Assembly (NCBI GenBank): GCA_002007465.1
Contig: LNAC01000009.1
Coordinates: 209,238-273,237 of the forward strand
DNA: 64,000 nt
Direction of reading: 5' to 3'
Source of the DNA: Ailurus styani
Lineage: Eukaryota; Chordata; Mammalia; Carnivora; Ailuridae
In this document: positions 62,001 through 64,000 of the stretch, one piece after another
Layout of the letters: each line of letters begins with the position of its first letter
Position numbering within the stretch: the stretch's first letter is position 1
Translations under genes and position numbers: made by a program
Notes under the pieces: generated by a model
Told to the model about the DNA's origin: nothing
The model's database searches: none
The model's input: the letters and a program-made list of their open reading frames with translations, nothing else

Positions 62001-63635
62001 AAGAGCCCCAACTTGACCCAGTTCACGGAGCATTTCAATAACATGTCTTACTGGTGAGAAGGGGCAGCGATGTGGGGCCCCAGTTCTCTACGGCAGCGCG
62101 TCTGGCTGGGTCCCCGTGTTCTCCTTCCCACAAGGGGGTGGGGGGGCCTGTTCCAGCTCCTTCCGAGGCCCTGGGCGTCACTTGGGAACTGCAGGCAGCA
62201 GAGAGCCCGCTGGCTGAGGAGGAGTCTGGGACAGGGGGGAGGAGTGCCAGACTCGATGAGTAAGGTCTGCCGTAGACAGCAGCAGGGGTGTCTGCGGGGC
62301 CACCCTGCACTGGTCACGGCCCAGCCCCCCACTCCCTGCCCGGTAGCCTCGGGGCCGAGCCTCACACGGATGCTGCCTGGAAGAGAACAGCAAAGGCGTG
62401 CGTTCTACTAATACTTTCATTAGGCCTGAATTCTTAAAGCAAATGAAGCCCAAAGGCATGCTTATACTATAATATGTAATGGAACGCTTAGTTTTTTAAG
62501 ATGTGACCTGAAGGGGCCCCCAGCCTCTCAGAGCGGGGGTAGCCACGCAGCCCGCACTGCACCCACCGCTGCCACCGACAGAACATCTCAGACTTGTTCA
62601 ACGCTGCGAGGACTGCTGCCTGGAGGGAACGTGGGTCATGTCCCACTTTTCCAGCTTTGCTCCCCACCTCAGCAAGTGCTCCACTCCCCAGCAACATGAG
62701 CTGGACTGCAGCCAGCCACCCCGGGAGGCAGTGGTTTGCAGGGCAGGCGGAAGCCGTGCACAGCCCTGAGCCCGGCCTCCGACCAAGCGCCCCGCCAGCA
62801 CGCCCCTCGGGGGGTTCCCAGGAGGAGGTGCAGGGGGCCCCTCAGAACCACGGTCCTCAGGATGTGCTCAGGGCCAGCCCCCGTTACTGGGGTCCCAGAC
62901 CCAGCAGGGGCGGCCCTGTGGCCCCCGTGAAGCCACAGGGCCTCCAGGCCGTGGGGAGGTCCTCATGCAGGGCTGGCCTCGCGGTGGCTGCTGAGGTCCT
63001 CAAGGTGCCCCCTCACCCCCATGCGCCCTCGTCTGCTGAGCGAGTCCCGAGGCCACATGCAGGGCACTTCCAGCCCCGGCGGTACTCGGGCCAGAGCCCG
63101 TCAGGAAATCTCTGCTTGGATGCCGCAAAGCCTCCATCGCATGCGCGGCCCGAGGCGCCCGTCCCGCTGTGTGTGACCTCTCGGCCTGTCCCTGGGATGC
63201 TGTGAGCTGCTCGAGAACAGAGCCAGGGGGCTGTGCTTGGTGGCTCGGAAGCCCTGGGCATGTGGCGCAGGTGTCCACATCCCTCCCTCCCCAGGACCAC
63301 CTAGGGGTCCAAAAGCAGACCAGTCGGCTCAGCCAGCTCTTCTTCCCCGTGGTTCCTGCAGGGTCCGGTCAATAATCATGTTACAAGAAAAAGCCCAGGA
63401 CAGGGAGCGGCTGCTGTTGAAGTTCATCAAGATCATGAAGGTAGCCGGGGCTGCCCTCCCCCGAGTCTGCTCCTTCGGGCCCTGCCCGGGAGCCCTGGGC
63501 CTGCCTCACGGCCGCCTCTCCCTCTCTCTGCAGCACTTACGGAAGCTCAACAACTTTAACTCCTACCTGGCCATCCTCTCGGCCCTGGACTCGGCTCCCA
63601 TCCGCAGGCTGGAGTGGCAGAAGCAGACCTCGGAG
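1938..63635 (+). CDS. RAPGEF1: RAPGEF1 (C3G) Rap guanine nucleotide exchange factor 1, internal exons 2-24, partial at both ends
   Basis: The product is a cytoplasmic exchange factor that loads GTP onto RAP1-family GTPases. It is recruited by Crk-type adaptors through proline-rich motifs and acts in adhesion and growth-factor signalling (family knowledge). The sequence shows 23 coding exons: 1938-2077, 2671-2784, 7446-7624, 11935-12091, 23466-23554, 24234-24386, 25081-25204, 25630-25813, 26913-27404, 33127-33231 (5' part in the gap), 35128-35286, 48123-48395, 49246-49338, 51056-51141, 54213-54324, 55949-56024, 58168-58252, 59947-60039, 60886-61071, 61742-61826, 61959-62053, 63362-63440, 63534-63635. 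Domain order is an N-terminal region, a proline-rich Crk-binding region (exons 7-11), a REM/RasGEF_N domain (exons 18-20) and the start of CDC25 (exons 21-24). Phases match at every readable junction. The initiating exon and the last catalytic exons lie outside the window. Identification rests on close similarity to the human protein as I remember it. Confidence 0.97.
2671..2784 (+). CDS. RAPGEF1: RAPGEF1 exon 3, symmetric alternatively skippable exon
   Basis: The exon has a CTCTTCCAG acceptor, a GTCAGT donor and a length of 114 nt (38 codons), with phase 0 at both ends. It encodes EATDRFLPEGYPLPLDLEQQ and a Ser/Arg-rich end, SRSQRQK. Because it is symmetric, skipping it keeps the frame. From memory, ubiquitous C3G transcripts are reported to differ by inclusion of exon 3, which fits this exon. 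The acceptor is only moderately pyrimidine-rich. Confidence 0.93.
3260..3460 (-). repeat. MIR SINE remnant
   Basis: The order of landmarks (ACAGCCCTGGGAGGTGGAAA, a GAAGCGGAAAC-type block, then a CACGCAGGAAGAGGTAGTGA block) follows the reverse complement of the mammalian MIR consensus. Confidence 0.65.
4090..4156. repeat. 33-bp tandem duplication
   Basis: Two adjacent copies share CCAAGAGAGGTCGT followed by a G-run and GGACATT. The copy starts are 33 nt apart (4099 and 4132). There is one mismatch in the core. Confidence 0.85.
4745..4861 (-). mobile_element. Old CAN-type SINE fragment
   Basis: An AT-rich tail complement is followed by GATCCTGAGATCACGAG and a degraded tRNA head complement ending in AAGCGCCCC. 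It is of an older subfamily than the copies with long CT tails. Confidence 0.75.
7446..7624 (+). CDS. RAPGEF1: RAPGEF1 exon 4
   Basis: The exon has a CCTTTCAG acceptor after a long pyrimidine tract and a GTGAGT donor; it is 179 nt long, phase 0 in and phase 2 out. It encodes NLSWLEEKEKEVVSALRYF and continues to LVQSDPRIQH. The segment looks mostly helical and charged, and I see no catalytic motif. It belongs to the N-terminal region that family studies link to E-cadherin binding and autoinhibition (from memory). Confidence 0.96.
10510..10737 (-). mobile_element. CAN-type SINE with 11-bp target-site duplication
   Basis: A full reverse-strand SINE with a (GTTT)n tail complement. It is flanked by TTTTAGAACCT at 10499-10509 and 10738-10748. 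Confidence 0.9.
10999..11190 (+). mobile_element. CAN-type SINE with 18-bp target-site duplication
   Basis: A forward SINE from GGGGTGCCTGTGGCTCAG to a (AAAT)n tail. The flanks 10981-10998 and 11191-11208 match at 17 of 18 bases. Confidence 0.9.
11935..12091 (+). CDS. RAPGEF1: RAPGEF1 exon 5
   Basis: The acceptor is CTTCCCCCAG and the donor is GTAGGA. One base completes the Ser codon begun in exon 4, and 52 codons follow, starting SALSSCYSRVYQSLANLIRW and ending in AVLDGVK. The length is 157 nt with a phase-0 end. The part SEDKEAVTSVKG differs from the human sequence (as I remember it) at two positions, both conservative. Reading through the donor stays open for a while but enters intronic sequence without conservation. 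Confidence 0.96.
12780..13032 (+). repeat. MIR SINE
   Basis: A nearly full-length MIR: GTTTGAATCCCAAGTTTACT, AACTTGAGCGATTTACT, CATCTATAAAATGGGTATAA and CCTGGCACGCACTAAGCACT occur in consensus order. Confidence 0.9.
15060..15225 (+). repeat. MIR SINE fragment
   Basis: TTAGCTCTGTAACCTTGGGC AAGTTACTTC is diagnostic of the MIR core. The 3' part is more diverged. Confidence 0.8.
16300..16730. repeat. Ancient interspersed repeat, family not assigned
   Basis: The phrases CAGTCTGCTAGGCAGTCTGA, TTCCAGCCAACGAGGAGGAA and ATTTGGTCACATGCCCAGCT recur in many mammalian introns as I remember them. The family name and strand could not be set by eye. Confidence 0.45.
17090..17265 (-). mobile_element. CAN-type SINE
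   Basis: A reverse-strand SINE: TAAAGATTTTATTTGAGAG at the left, then GACCATGACTTGAGCC and CTGAGCCGCCCAGGTGCCCC at the right. Confidence 0.85.
17369..17536 (+). mobile_element. CAN-type SINE with 15-bp target-site duplication
   Basis: A forward SINE from GGGGCGCCTGGGTGGCTC to a poly-A tail. The flanks AAAGCTCGTACACTT (17354-17368) and AAAGCTCATACACTT (17537-17551) differ at one base, which suggests moderate youth. Confidence 0.92.
18330..19245 (-). mobile_element. Old L1 fragment (ORF2 end and 3' region, antisense), strongly GC-enriched
   Basis: The order of landmarks follows the reverse complement of an old L1: TTTATTGAGACC, CCGTCACCACAATCAATTTT, ATAAATGGAATCGTATGC, the TGTTCATTCGTCCACATCTG block, CTAGTGATGTTGAGTCTCTT and TTGAGTTGTAAGTCATCTTG. 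Many expected A/T positions are G/C and CpG is frequent. It contains a tandem duplication (18611-18720). Confidence 0.8.
18611..18720. repeat. Tandem duplication, 56-bp period
   Basis: Two copies of a segment running from TCTGTGGCC to GCGTTAGAGC (18611-18663 and 18667-18720) differ by only a few bases. They sit inside the L1 remnant and are absent from the L1 pattern, so the duplication came after insertion. Confidence 0.88.
21495..21550. repeat. Compound (CA)n(CG)n(CA)n microsatellite
   Basis: An uninterrupted alternating purine-pyrimidine tract of 56 bp with an internal CG block. Length polymorphism is likely. Confidence 0.95.
22250..22850 (+). mobile_element. Old L1 3' end remnant, sense
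   Basis: CCCATCAACAGGGGAATGGA, GGAATACAATTCCGCAATGA and CCCATCAAACTGGGGG follow the order of old L1 3'-UTR sequence. It is heavily diverged. Confidence 0.6.
23466..23554 (+). CDS. RAPGEF1: RAPGEF1 exon 6
   Basis: An 89-nt exon between a GGCTTTAG acceptor and a GTGAGT donor. It encodes ELVRLTIEKQ, then a Ser/Pro-rich linker with SPTSPVKPSSPA-like spacing, ending in PDG with the last Gly codon split. It follows the longest SINE- and L1-rich intron in the window (11.4 kb). Phase is 0 in and 2 out. Confidence 0.95.
23985..24110 (-). repeat. MIR SINE fragment in intron 6
   Basis: ATAGACGGGGAAACTGAGAT followed by a diverged accessory block matches the reverse MIR. The rest of intron 6 (23555-24233) shows no other recognised feature. 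Confidence 0.7.
24234..24386 (+). CDS. RAPGEF1: RAPGEF1 exon 7, first proline-rich motif
   Basis: The acceptor is TTCTCCAG and the donor is GTAATT; the length is 153 nt. It encodes QSELPLTDREMEILNKTTG and then a run ending in EEVAPPKPPLPGIRVVDN. PPKPPLPGIR is a proline-rich stretch but lacks the Lys two residues after LP that is typical of the best Crk-SH3 sites. Using the acceptor at 24233 is the only choice that keeps the phase with exons 6 and 8. Confidence 0.95.
24387..25080 (+). other. RAPGEF1: Intron 7 with one SINE
   Basis: Unique sequence apart from the reverse SINE at 24805-25009, which ends about 70 nt upstream of the exon 8 acceptor. Confidence 0.8.
24805..25009 (-). mobile_element. 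CAN-type SINE with 10-bp target-site duplication
   Basis: A full reverse-strand SINE carrying the ACAAGTAGGCAGAGAGGCAG block typical of the younger subfamily here. It is flanked by TTATCTTTTT at 24795-24804 and 25010-25019. Confidence 0.9.
25081..25204 (+). CDS. RAPGEF1: RAPGEF1 exon 8, Crk-SH3-binding motif PPPALPPKKR
   Basis: The exon starts right after CATGTTCCAG and ends at GTAATG; it is 124 nt long. It opens with SPPPALPPKKRQSAPSPTR. This contains PxLPxK, the motif bound by the Crk N-terminal SH3 domain and the basis of recruitment of this protein to membrane receptors (family knowledge). The rest is Ser/Thr-rich and ends in GINRQ. Phase 0 out. Confidence 0.96.
25630..25813 (+). CDS. 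RAPGEF1: RAPGEF1 exon 9, Ser-rich region
   Basis: A 184-nt exon between an ATTCGAG acceptor and a GTGAGC donor. It encodes DFDVDCYTQRRLSGGSHSYG followed by a very Ser-rich stretch with SPRLSPCSS and SKSDEQLSSLDRDSG. These look like phosphoacceptor sites, but that is inference. The last base starts the Asp codon that exon 10 completes. The acceptor is preceded by a CT repeat from 25610. Confidence 0.96.
25814..26912 (+). other. RAPGEF1: Intron 9, no recognised element
   Basis: An intron of 1.1 kb with A/T-rich stretches around 26500-26700. I see no repeat, RNA gene or further exon. Confidence 0.6.
26913..27404 (+). CDS. RAPGEF1: RAPGEF1 exon 10, proline-rich core with two Crk-SH3 motifs
   Basis: The largest exon in the window: 492 nt, acceptor GAACACAG, donor GTAAGC. 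It opens with HYDPDYEFLQQDLS, continues through a Pro-rich linker, and carries two PxLPxK motifs, TPPALPEKKRR (about 27107-27139) and KPPPLPEKKNK (about 27367-27399). Between them lies CRVSYERHPSQYDNIS, the likely neighbourhood of the regulatory tyrosine called Tyr504 in human C3G (numbering not certain). The exon ends in phase 1 with CAC A; the Met codon is completed in exon 11. Its donor is duplicated downstream by a SINE insertion. The linker before the first motif seems about three residues shorter than the human one, judged from memory. Confidence 0.96.
27415..27605 (-). mobile_element. CAN-type SINE inserted at the exon 10 splice donor, 16-bp target-site duplication
   Basis: A reverse-strand SINE starts 10 nt after the exon 10 end. 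AACACAGTAAGCTTTT occurs at 27399-27414 and again at 27606-27621, so the insertion duplicated the last six exon bases and the GTAAGC donor. The body carries the ACAAGTAGGCAGAGAGGCAG block of the younger subfamily. The identical flanks suggest recent insertion. Confidence 0.95.
27612..27617 (+). promoter_or_regulatory. Duplicated GTAAGC splice donor downstream of exon 10
   Basis: The same 16-bp context as the true donor at 27405-27410, created by SINE target-site duplication. Use of this copy would add 207 nt to exon 10, beginning with an in-frame TAA stop at 27419-27421. Confidence 0.85.
29175..29350 (-). repeat. Probable MIR remnant
   Basis: TAATTCACACACCATCCTAT, GAAGAAGAAATC near the expected ACAGATGAAGAAAC block, and GGAACTGAGCC follow the reverse MIR order. 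Divergence is high. Confidence 0.5.
31455..31575. repeat. Old L2-like repeat segment
   Basis: CATTCATTCGGCAGATGTCT then GCCATGTGTCAGGTGCTG and CAGGGACAGGCAGTAAAT follow the pattern of the common mammalian CATTCATTCAACAAATA-type repeat. Family assignment is tentative. Confidence 0.5.
32685..33126. other. Assembly gap (442 N) covering the exon 11 acceptor and 5' coding part
   Basis: A run of N flanked by GC-rich sequence. The visible part of exon 11 starts directly at its right edge. The gap size may be an estimate. Confidence 0.99.
33127..33231 (+). CDS. RAPGEF1: RAPGEF1 exon 11, 3' part only (5' part in assembly gap)
   Basis: The first 35 codons after the run of N read NKLLMEVYGFNDSFSTEAPQ, then a Crk-SH3 motif PPPALPPKQR, and end in RQL at a GTAAGC donor. 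In the human protein about 30 residues precede NKLL in this exon (from memory). They and the acceptor must lie in the gap, roughly 90 nt before 33127. GC content is very high on both sides, which may explain the missing reads. Phase 0 out. Confidence 0.93.
33232..35127 (+). other. RAPGEF1: Intron 11, GC-rich, with a MIR
   Basis: It contains a MIR remnant at 34595-34780 (TTTTACAGATGAAGAACCTG core). The rest is unique GC-rich sequence in which no exon was recognised. Confidence 0.65.
34595..34780 (-). repeat. MIR SINE
   Basis: TGAGCACTTTACACACAGAT, CCGTTTTACAGATGAAGAAC and CTGAGGCACAGCGGGCTTTA follow the reverse MIR consensus. Confidence 0.85.
35128..35286 (+). CDS. RAPGEF1: RAPGEF1 exon 12, cassette exon (53 codons) with tandem acceptor
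   Basis: A phase-0 exon of 159 nt ending at a GTGAGT donor. It encodes QASYAASSFSSVSYCVQQTK, then FTPEDGSATQ and a Ser-rich end, LPVPS. The acceptor is CAGCAG, so splicing can start at 35128 (Gln included) or 35131 (Gln omitted) without a frame change. Exons 12-14 are all symmetric, and exon 11 could join exon 15 directly in frame. They match reports, as I remember them, of tissue-restricted long C3G isoforms containing cassette exons 12-14. The open frame and good splice sites support a real exon. Confidence 0.85.
35700..36150 (+). repeat. Ancient interspersed repeat, family not assigned
   Basis: AGCAAACCACTCCAAAACTC AGTGGCTG opens a segment seen widely in mammalian introns (from memory). 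The middle part TTTGGCTGGCCTC and the loose CT-rich end fit the same family. Confidence 0.5.
36470..36575 (+). repeat. MIR SINE fragment
   Basis: A MIR-like order with GTTCTGGGTTTTAGGCTCGG and TGTGACAGCTTGGACAAATG; short and diverged. Confidence 0.55.
37549..37744 (+). mobile_element. CAN-type SINE, older subfamily
   Basis: A forward copy with GGTTAAGTGTCTGACTCTTG and AGGTCATGATCTCTGGGTC, a long (TC)n tract (37673-37694) and no clear long A tail. Confidence 0.85.
38013..38079 (+). repeat. Left arm of a 67-bp inverted repeat
   Basis: Matches the reverse complement of 38733-38799 at 64 of 67 bases by eye. The shared core includes GGACAGGAAGGGAGGACCCC and TCATGTCAGAGAGCTGTCTG. Confidence 0.9.
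38733..38799 (-). repeat. Right arm of a 67-bp inverted repeat
   Basis: Reverse-complement partner of 38013-38079, with 653 nt between the arms. Weaker similarity seems to continue outward for about 15-20 nt to about 38820. Confidence 0.9.
39055..39252 (+). mobile_element. CAN-type SINE
   Basis: A forward copy from GGGGGCACCCGAGTGGCTC to an (AAAT)n and A-rich tail. Confidence 0.88.
40521..40719 (-). mobile_element. CAN-type SINE
   Basis: A reverse copy: CTTTAAGATTTTGTTGATTT at the left, GAGCTGCCCAGGCGCCCC at the right. Confidence 0.88.
40736..40893 (-). mobile_element. CAN-type SINE, second copy next to the first
   Basis: A reverse copy starting in TTTTTTTTAAGATTTGTTTA and ending near GCCTGGCACCC. 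A related CATCCTTGT flank occurs at 40501 and 40894, which suggests that the two copies form a composite insertion. Confidence 0.8.
40979..41011. repeat. (AC)n microsatellite
   Basis: A perfect dinucleotide repeat of about 16 units; length polymorphism is likely. Confidence 0.97.
41530..41690 (+). repeat. L2-like repeat 3' end
   Basis: CTCTTGAGGGTAAGGACTGG followed by CAAGTGGCAGGTGTTTTGTG follows the order of the mammalian L2 3' end. Diverged. Confidence 0.6.
42260..42400 (-). repeat. MIR SINE fragment
   Basis: CTCTAGAGACGGGGAAACCG, followed by a diverged TTAAG and CCAGATCTCCAC region, fits the reverse MIR. Confidence 0.55.
45298..45319. repeat. Homopolymer run of 22 C
   Basis: An uninterrupted C tract after GGATCCG. 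It could fold as an i-motif (C strand) or G-quadruplex (G strand); its length in the assembly may be inaccurate. Confidence 0.97.
45634..45727 (+). mobile_element. Old CAN-type SINE fragment
   Basis: GGTGCCGGCCGGCTCGGTCT, then GATCTCAGGGTCGTGAGGTC and a TTGAGTGTAGAGATGGCTTC AATAAA end, fit a short old subfamily. GC-enriched. Confidence 0.75.
48123..48395 (+). CDS. RAPGEF1: RAPGEF1 exon 13, cassette exon (91 codons)
   Basis: The exon is preceded by a long pyrimidine-rich tract from about 48054 and the acceptor GTTCCGTAG, and followed by a GTGAGA donor. It is 273 nt long, phase 0 at both ends, and open throughout. It encodes YKSVFRSYSQDFVPHNQAS, followed by a low-complexity Ser/Pro/Gln-rich stretch ending in DSPQTPS. 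No folded domain is evident, so it probably lengthens the disordered linker between the Crk-binding region and the REM domain. Long introns flank it (12.8 kb upstream, 0.85 kb downstream). Confidence 0.85.
48396..49245 (+). other. RAPGEF1: Intron 13, very CpG-rich
   Basis: About 48780-49200 is dense in CG dinucleotides and may qualify as an intragenic CpG island. Small tandem repeats occur near 48478-48508 and 48877-48917. No exon was recognised. Confidence 0.6.
49246..49338 (+). CDS. RAPGEF1: RAPGEF1 exon 14, cassette exon (31 codons) with YVNL motif
   Basis: The acceptor is TCCCCCAG; the length is 93 nt in phase 0. It encodes SENASEEAGEGEYVNLYSSG and QSSEELAHSRG. The acidic run before EYVNL fits a kinase substrate, and Tyr-x-Asn is the Grb2 SH2-binding signature, so this may be an isoform-specific docking site (inference). 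The donor region reads GTACGTAAGT. Only the first GT (49339) keeps the frame into exon 15; the second (49343) is a better U1 match but would shift the frame by 4 nt. Confidence 0.85.
49339..51055 (+). other. RAPGEF1: Intron 14 with a MIR
   Basis: Mostly unique and GC-rich to about 49900, with a MIR at about 50535-50755 (GGTTTGAATGCAGGCTGCAG and TGTGTGGTCTTGGGCAGGGC). No other exon was recognised. Confidence 0.65.
50535..50755 (+). repeat. MIR SINE
   Basis: Landmarks in consensus order: ACACAGATTTGGGGGCAGAC, AGGTTTGAATGCAGGCTGC, CTTGGGCAGGGCCTCTAATC and a GCGCCTGGCTGAG end. Confidence 0.85.
51056..51141 (+). CDS. RAPGEF1: RAPGEF1 exon 15
   Basis: The acceptor is TCTCTTTTCAG and the donor is GTAGGG; the length is 86 nt. 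It encodes ESPAVKDGHPRDPSSTSSAA then GKEGRDGD, with the last codon split. The motif KDGHPRDPS matches the constitutive linker that follows the last Crk-binding motif in human C3G. This shows that exons 12-14 are inserted at a phase-0 boundary. The sequence around it is more diverged from human than the domain-coding exons. Confidence 0.93.
51347..51556 (+). mobile_element. Young CAN-type SINE with perfect 16-bp target-site duplication
   Basis: A full-length forward copy with GGTTAAAGCCGCTGCCTTCG and a CTCTCTGCCTACTTGTAATC tail region, which I associate with musteloid SINEs. AGAAAAATCCCTAATA flanks it at 51331-51346 and 51557-51572. Confidence 0.95.
51861..52269 (-). mobile_element. Older CAN-type SINE, interrupted by a second SINE
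   Basis: The reverse copy runs 51861-52048 and resumes at 52249-52269 with GAGCCACCCAGATACCCC, after the inner insertion. Confidence 0.88.
52049..52232 (+). mobile_element. CAN-type SINE nested in an older SINE
   Basis: A forward copy flanked by AAGAGTCAGATGCTTA (52033-52048) and AAGAGTTGGACACTTA (52233-52248), a diverged target-site duplication that lies within the head of the older SINE. Confidence 0.88.
53776..53906 (-). mobile_element. Old CAN-type SINE
   Basis: A reverse copy: a T-rich start, GTGACCCTGAGATCAAGATC and TGAGCCACCTAGGCTCCCC. A MIR-like fragment follows to about 54020. Confidence 0.82.
54213..54324 (+). CDS. RAPGEF1: RAPGEF1 exon 16
   Basis: A 112-nt exon between the acceptor TTCTCTCTAG and a GTGAGT donor. 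It completes an Arg codon and encodes ASRSPDGSELARSEEEVDEL, then SLIDHSEIMARLTLKQE. The acidic SEEEVDELSLID segment is close to the human sequence. Phase 1 completion in, phase 0 out. Confidence 0.95.
54325..55948 (+). other. RAPGEF1: Intron 16, unique sequence
   Basis: GC-rich intron of 1.6 kb. I recognise no repeat family, RNA gene or further exon in it. Confidence 0.6.
55949..56024 (+). CDS. RAPGEF1: RAPGEF1 exon 17, lead-in to the REM domain
   Basis: A 76-nt exon with the acceptor TACTTGCAG and the donor GTGCGC. It encodes GDDGPDVRGGSGDVLLVHAT and ETDRK, with one base of the next Asp codon. It is nearly identical to the human protein as I recall it. The donor is less canonical than its neighbours (C at +4, no G at +5). 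Confidence 0.95.
56025..58167 (+). other. RAPGEF1: Intron 17
   Basis: GC-rich except for an A/T-rich segment at about 56660-56920 that may be an old L1-type remnant. No exon was recognised. Confidence 0.6.
58168..58252 (+). CDS. RAPGEF1: RAPGEF1 exon 18, start of REM/RasGEF_N domain
   Basis: The acceptor is TCTGCTCTAG; the length is 85 nt. It encodes DLVLYCEAFLTTYRTFITPE and ELIKKLQY. YCEAFLTTYRTF is the hallmark start of the RasGEF N-terminal (REM) domain, which stabilises the CDC25 catalytic helix hairpin. The exon ends in TACAG and the intron begins with ATATCCTTTT instead of GT, a U12-type AT-AC donor. The split Arg codon AG|G and the following Tyr codon confirm the junction. Confidence 0.96.
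58253..59946 (+). other. RAPGEF1: U12-type AT-AC intron between exons 18 and 19
   Basis: This 1694-bp intron starts ATATCCTTTT, an exact match to the minor-spliceosome 5' splice-site consensus, and ends CCCAC. TTCCTTAAC at 59927-59935 matches the U12 branch-site consensus, and its branch A (59934) is 12 nt from the intron end, in the normal range. There is no GT-AG alternative that keeps the protein intact. The rest is GC-rich unique sequence plus a probable old MIR-like fragment near 59140-59310. Confidence 0.95.
59927..59935 (+). promoter_or_regulatory. U12 branch-point site TTCCTTAAC
   Basis: A perfect minor-spliceosome branch site, 11 nt before the end of the AT-AC intron. It pairs with U12 snRNA in known introns of this class. 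Spacing and context make it the branch site with high probability. Confidence 0.93.
59947..60039 (+). CDS. RAPGEF1: RAPGEF1 exon 19, REM domain
   Basis: A 93-nt exon that begins directly after the AC end of the minor-class intron and ends at a GTGAGT donor. It encodes YEKFSPFADTFKKRVSKNTF and FVLVRVVDEL, with the next codon split after TG. The sequence is essentially identical to the human protein as I recall it. Confidence 0.96.
60040..60885 (+). other. RAPGEF1: Intron 19
   Basis: GC-rich unique sequence of 0.85 kb with standard GT-AG ends. No recognised element. Confidence 0.65.
60886..61071 (+). CDS. RAPGEF1: RAPGEF1 exon 20, REM domain end
   Basis: The acceptor is TGGCCCTCTAG and the donor is GTGAGC; the length is 186 nt. 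It encodes LVELTEEILKLLMELVFRLV, then SGELSLARVLRKNILDKVDQ and a short linker ending in ARGVAA. It completes the RasGEF_N domain and leads to the catalytic domain. In the linker, CANSDQPLAARG differs slightly from human. Confidence 0.96.
61072..61741 (+). other. RAPGEF1: Intron 20
   Basis: GC-rich unique sequence of 0.67 kb with GT-AG ends. No recognised element. Confidence 0.65.
61742..61826 (+). CDS. RAPGEF1: RAPGEF1 exon 21, CDC25 domain start
   Basis: An 85-nt exon, acceptor GTCTTCTAG, donor GTATGG. It encodes PGTLHDFHSHEIAEQLTLLD then AELFYKIE. EIAEQLTLLDAELFYKI is the conserved opening of the CDC25/RasGEF catalytic domain, which opens the nucleotide pocket of the GTPase. Confidence 0.96.
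61959..62053 (+). CDS. RAPGEF1: RAPGEF1 exon 22, CDC25 domain
   Basis: The acceptor is CCTTTTTCAG and the donor is GTGAGA; the length is 95 nt. It encodes IPEVLLWAKEQNEEKSPNLT and QFTEHFNNMSY, with the following Trp codon split (TG|G). NLTQFTEHFNNMSYWV is a conserved catalytic-domain block that contributes to the GTPase-binding surface. It is separated from exon 21 by only 132 nt. Confidence 0.96.
62054..63361 (+). other. RAPGEF1: Intron 22
   Basis: 1.3 kb, GC-rich apart from a short A/T-rich piece at 62400-62510. No recognised repeat or exon. Confidence 0.65.
63362..63440 (+). CDS. RAPGEF1: RAPGEF1 exon 23, CDC25 domain
   Basis: A 79-nt exon, acceptor GTTCCTGCAG, donor GTAGCC. It completes the Trp codon from exon 22 and encodes VRSIIMLQEKAQDRERLLLK and FIKIMK, a helical part of the catalytic domain. 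Phase 0 out. Confidence 0.96.
63534..63635 (+). CDS. RAPGEF1: RAPGEF1 exon 24, CDC25 domain core
   Basis: A 102-nt phase-0 exon after a 93-nt intron, acceptor CTCTCTGCAG, donor GTGAGT. It encodes HLRKLNNFNSYLAILSALDS and APIRRLEWQKQTSE. NFNSYLAILSAL is the most recognisable CDC25-domain motif (structural block 2 or 3). The exons for the remaining catalytic part and the C-terminus lie beyond the window. Confidence 0.96.
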
Positions 63636-64000
63636 GTGAGTGGCTAGGAGGGAGGAGGTGGGAGGCTGGGCCGGCCCCTGGGGAGCCAGCTACTGGGGGA
63701 GGCACTCAGAGGTGTGCTCGGCCGCCAACCACCCCCGCCCCTTGGTCTGCTGTGGCTAGTCTCTGATTTTTAGGTCCGCAGGGGCTTCGTGGTTGGTGCT
63801 GGGGTTGACCCCTCACAGGGTCCTGCTGCCTGGATGTGGGCCCATACCTGGGTCCCCACTTCACTGCTTCCTTCCTTCCCGTGCCCATGCCTCTGGAGGG
63901 GCTGCTCAGGGCTGCCGGCAGCGCTAGTCCTTAGGGACGTTCTGTGAATTGATTTCTTTAGGGTGACTGCCAAAGGGGAAAGGACAGGGTGATGTGGCCC
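63636..64000 (+). other. RAPGEF1: Start of intron 24, running off the window
   Basis: The donor GTGAGT opens the intron. No acceptor for the next catalytic exon is present before the window ends. Confidence 0.85.

Overview
This window is nuclear DNA from a mammal, almost certainly a carnivoran. The intronic repeats are dominated by tRNA-derived CAN-type SINEs with (TAAA)n/poly-A tails. Several copies, such as those at 27415-27605 and 51347-51556, have the head and CT-rich tail that I associate with musteloid genomes (ferret, mink, otter, badger group). The species call is inference from repeat style. One 442-bp run of N and a single N show that this is a draft assembly.

The whole window lies inside one plus-strand gene, RAPGEF1 (C3G), the guanine nucleotide exchange factor for RAP1 and relatives. 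I could place 23 coding exons (3261 visible coding bases), numbered here 2 to 24 on the assumption of one upstream coding exon. The first exon and promoter lie before the window, and the exons encoding the end of the CDC25 catalytic domain lie after it. Splice phases agree across every junction that can be read, and no stop or frameshift occurs in any exon, so the gene looks intact.

Layout: 1-1937 is intron 1, filled with an antisense L1 fragment and SINEs. 1938-12091 holds exons 2-5 (N-terminal region; exon 3 is a skippable phase-0 exon). 12092-23465 is a long intron rich in old L1 sequence. 23466-27404 holds exons 6-10, which encode the proline-rich Crk-SH3-binding region. 27405-33231 runs from exon 10 to exon 11, whose 5' part is lost in the N gap. 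33232-51055 carries three symmetric phase-0 cassette exons (12, 13, 14; together 525 nt or 175 codons) in a large intronic region. 51056-56024 holds exons 15-17. 58168-61071 holds exons 18-20 (RasGEF N-terminal/REM domain), separated in part by a U12-type AT-AC intron. 61742-63635 holds exons 21-24 (first part of the CDC25 domain).

No new gene system was found. The most interesting observations are: an antisense SINE whose 16-bp target-site duplication has copied the exon 10 splice donor; the AT-AC intron between exons 18 and 19; overlapping splice sites at cassette exons 12 (NAGNAG acceptor) and 14 (GTNNGT donor); a candidate Grb2-type YVNL motif encoded only in cassette exon 14; and a 96 percent identical inverted repeat in intron 12.
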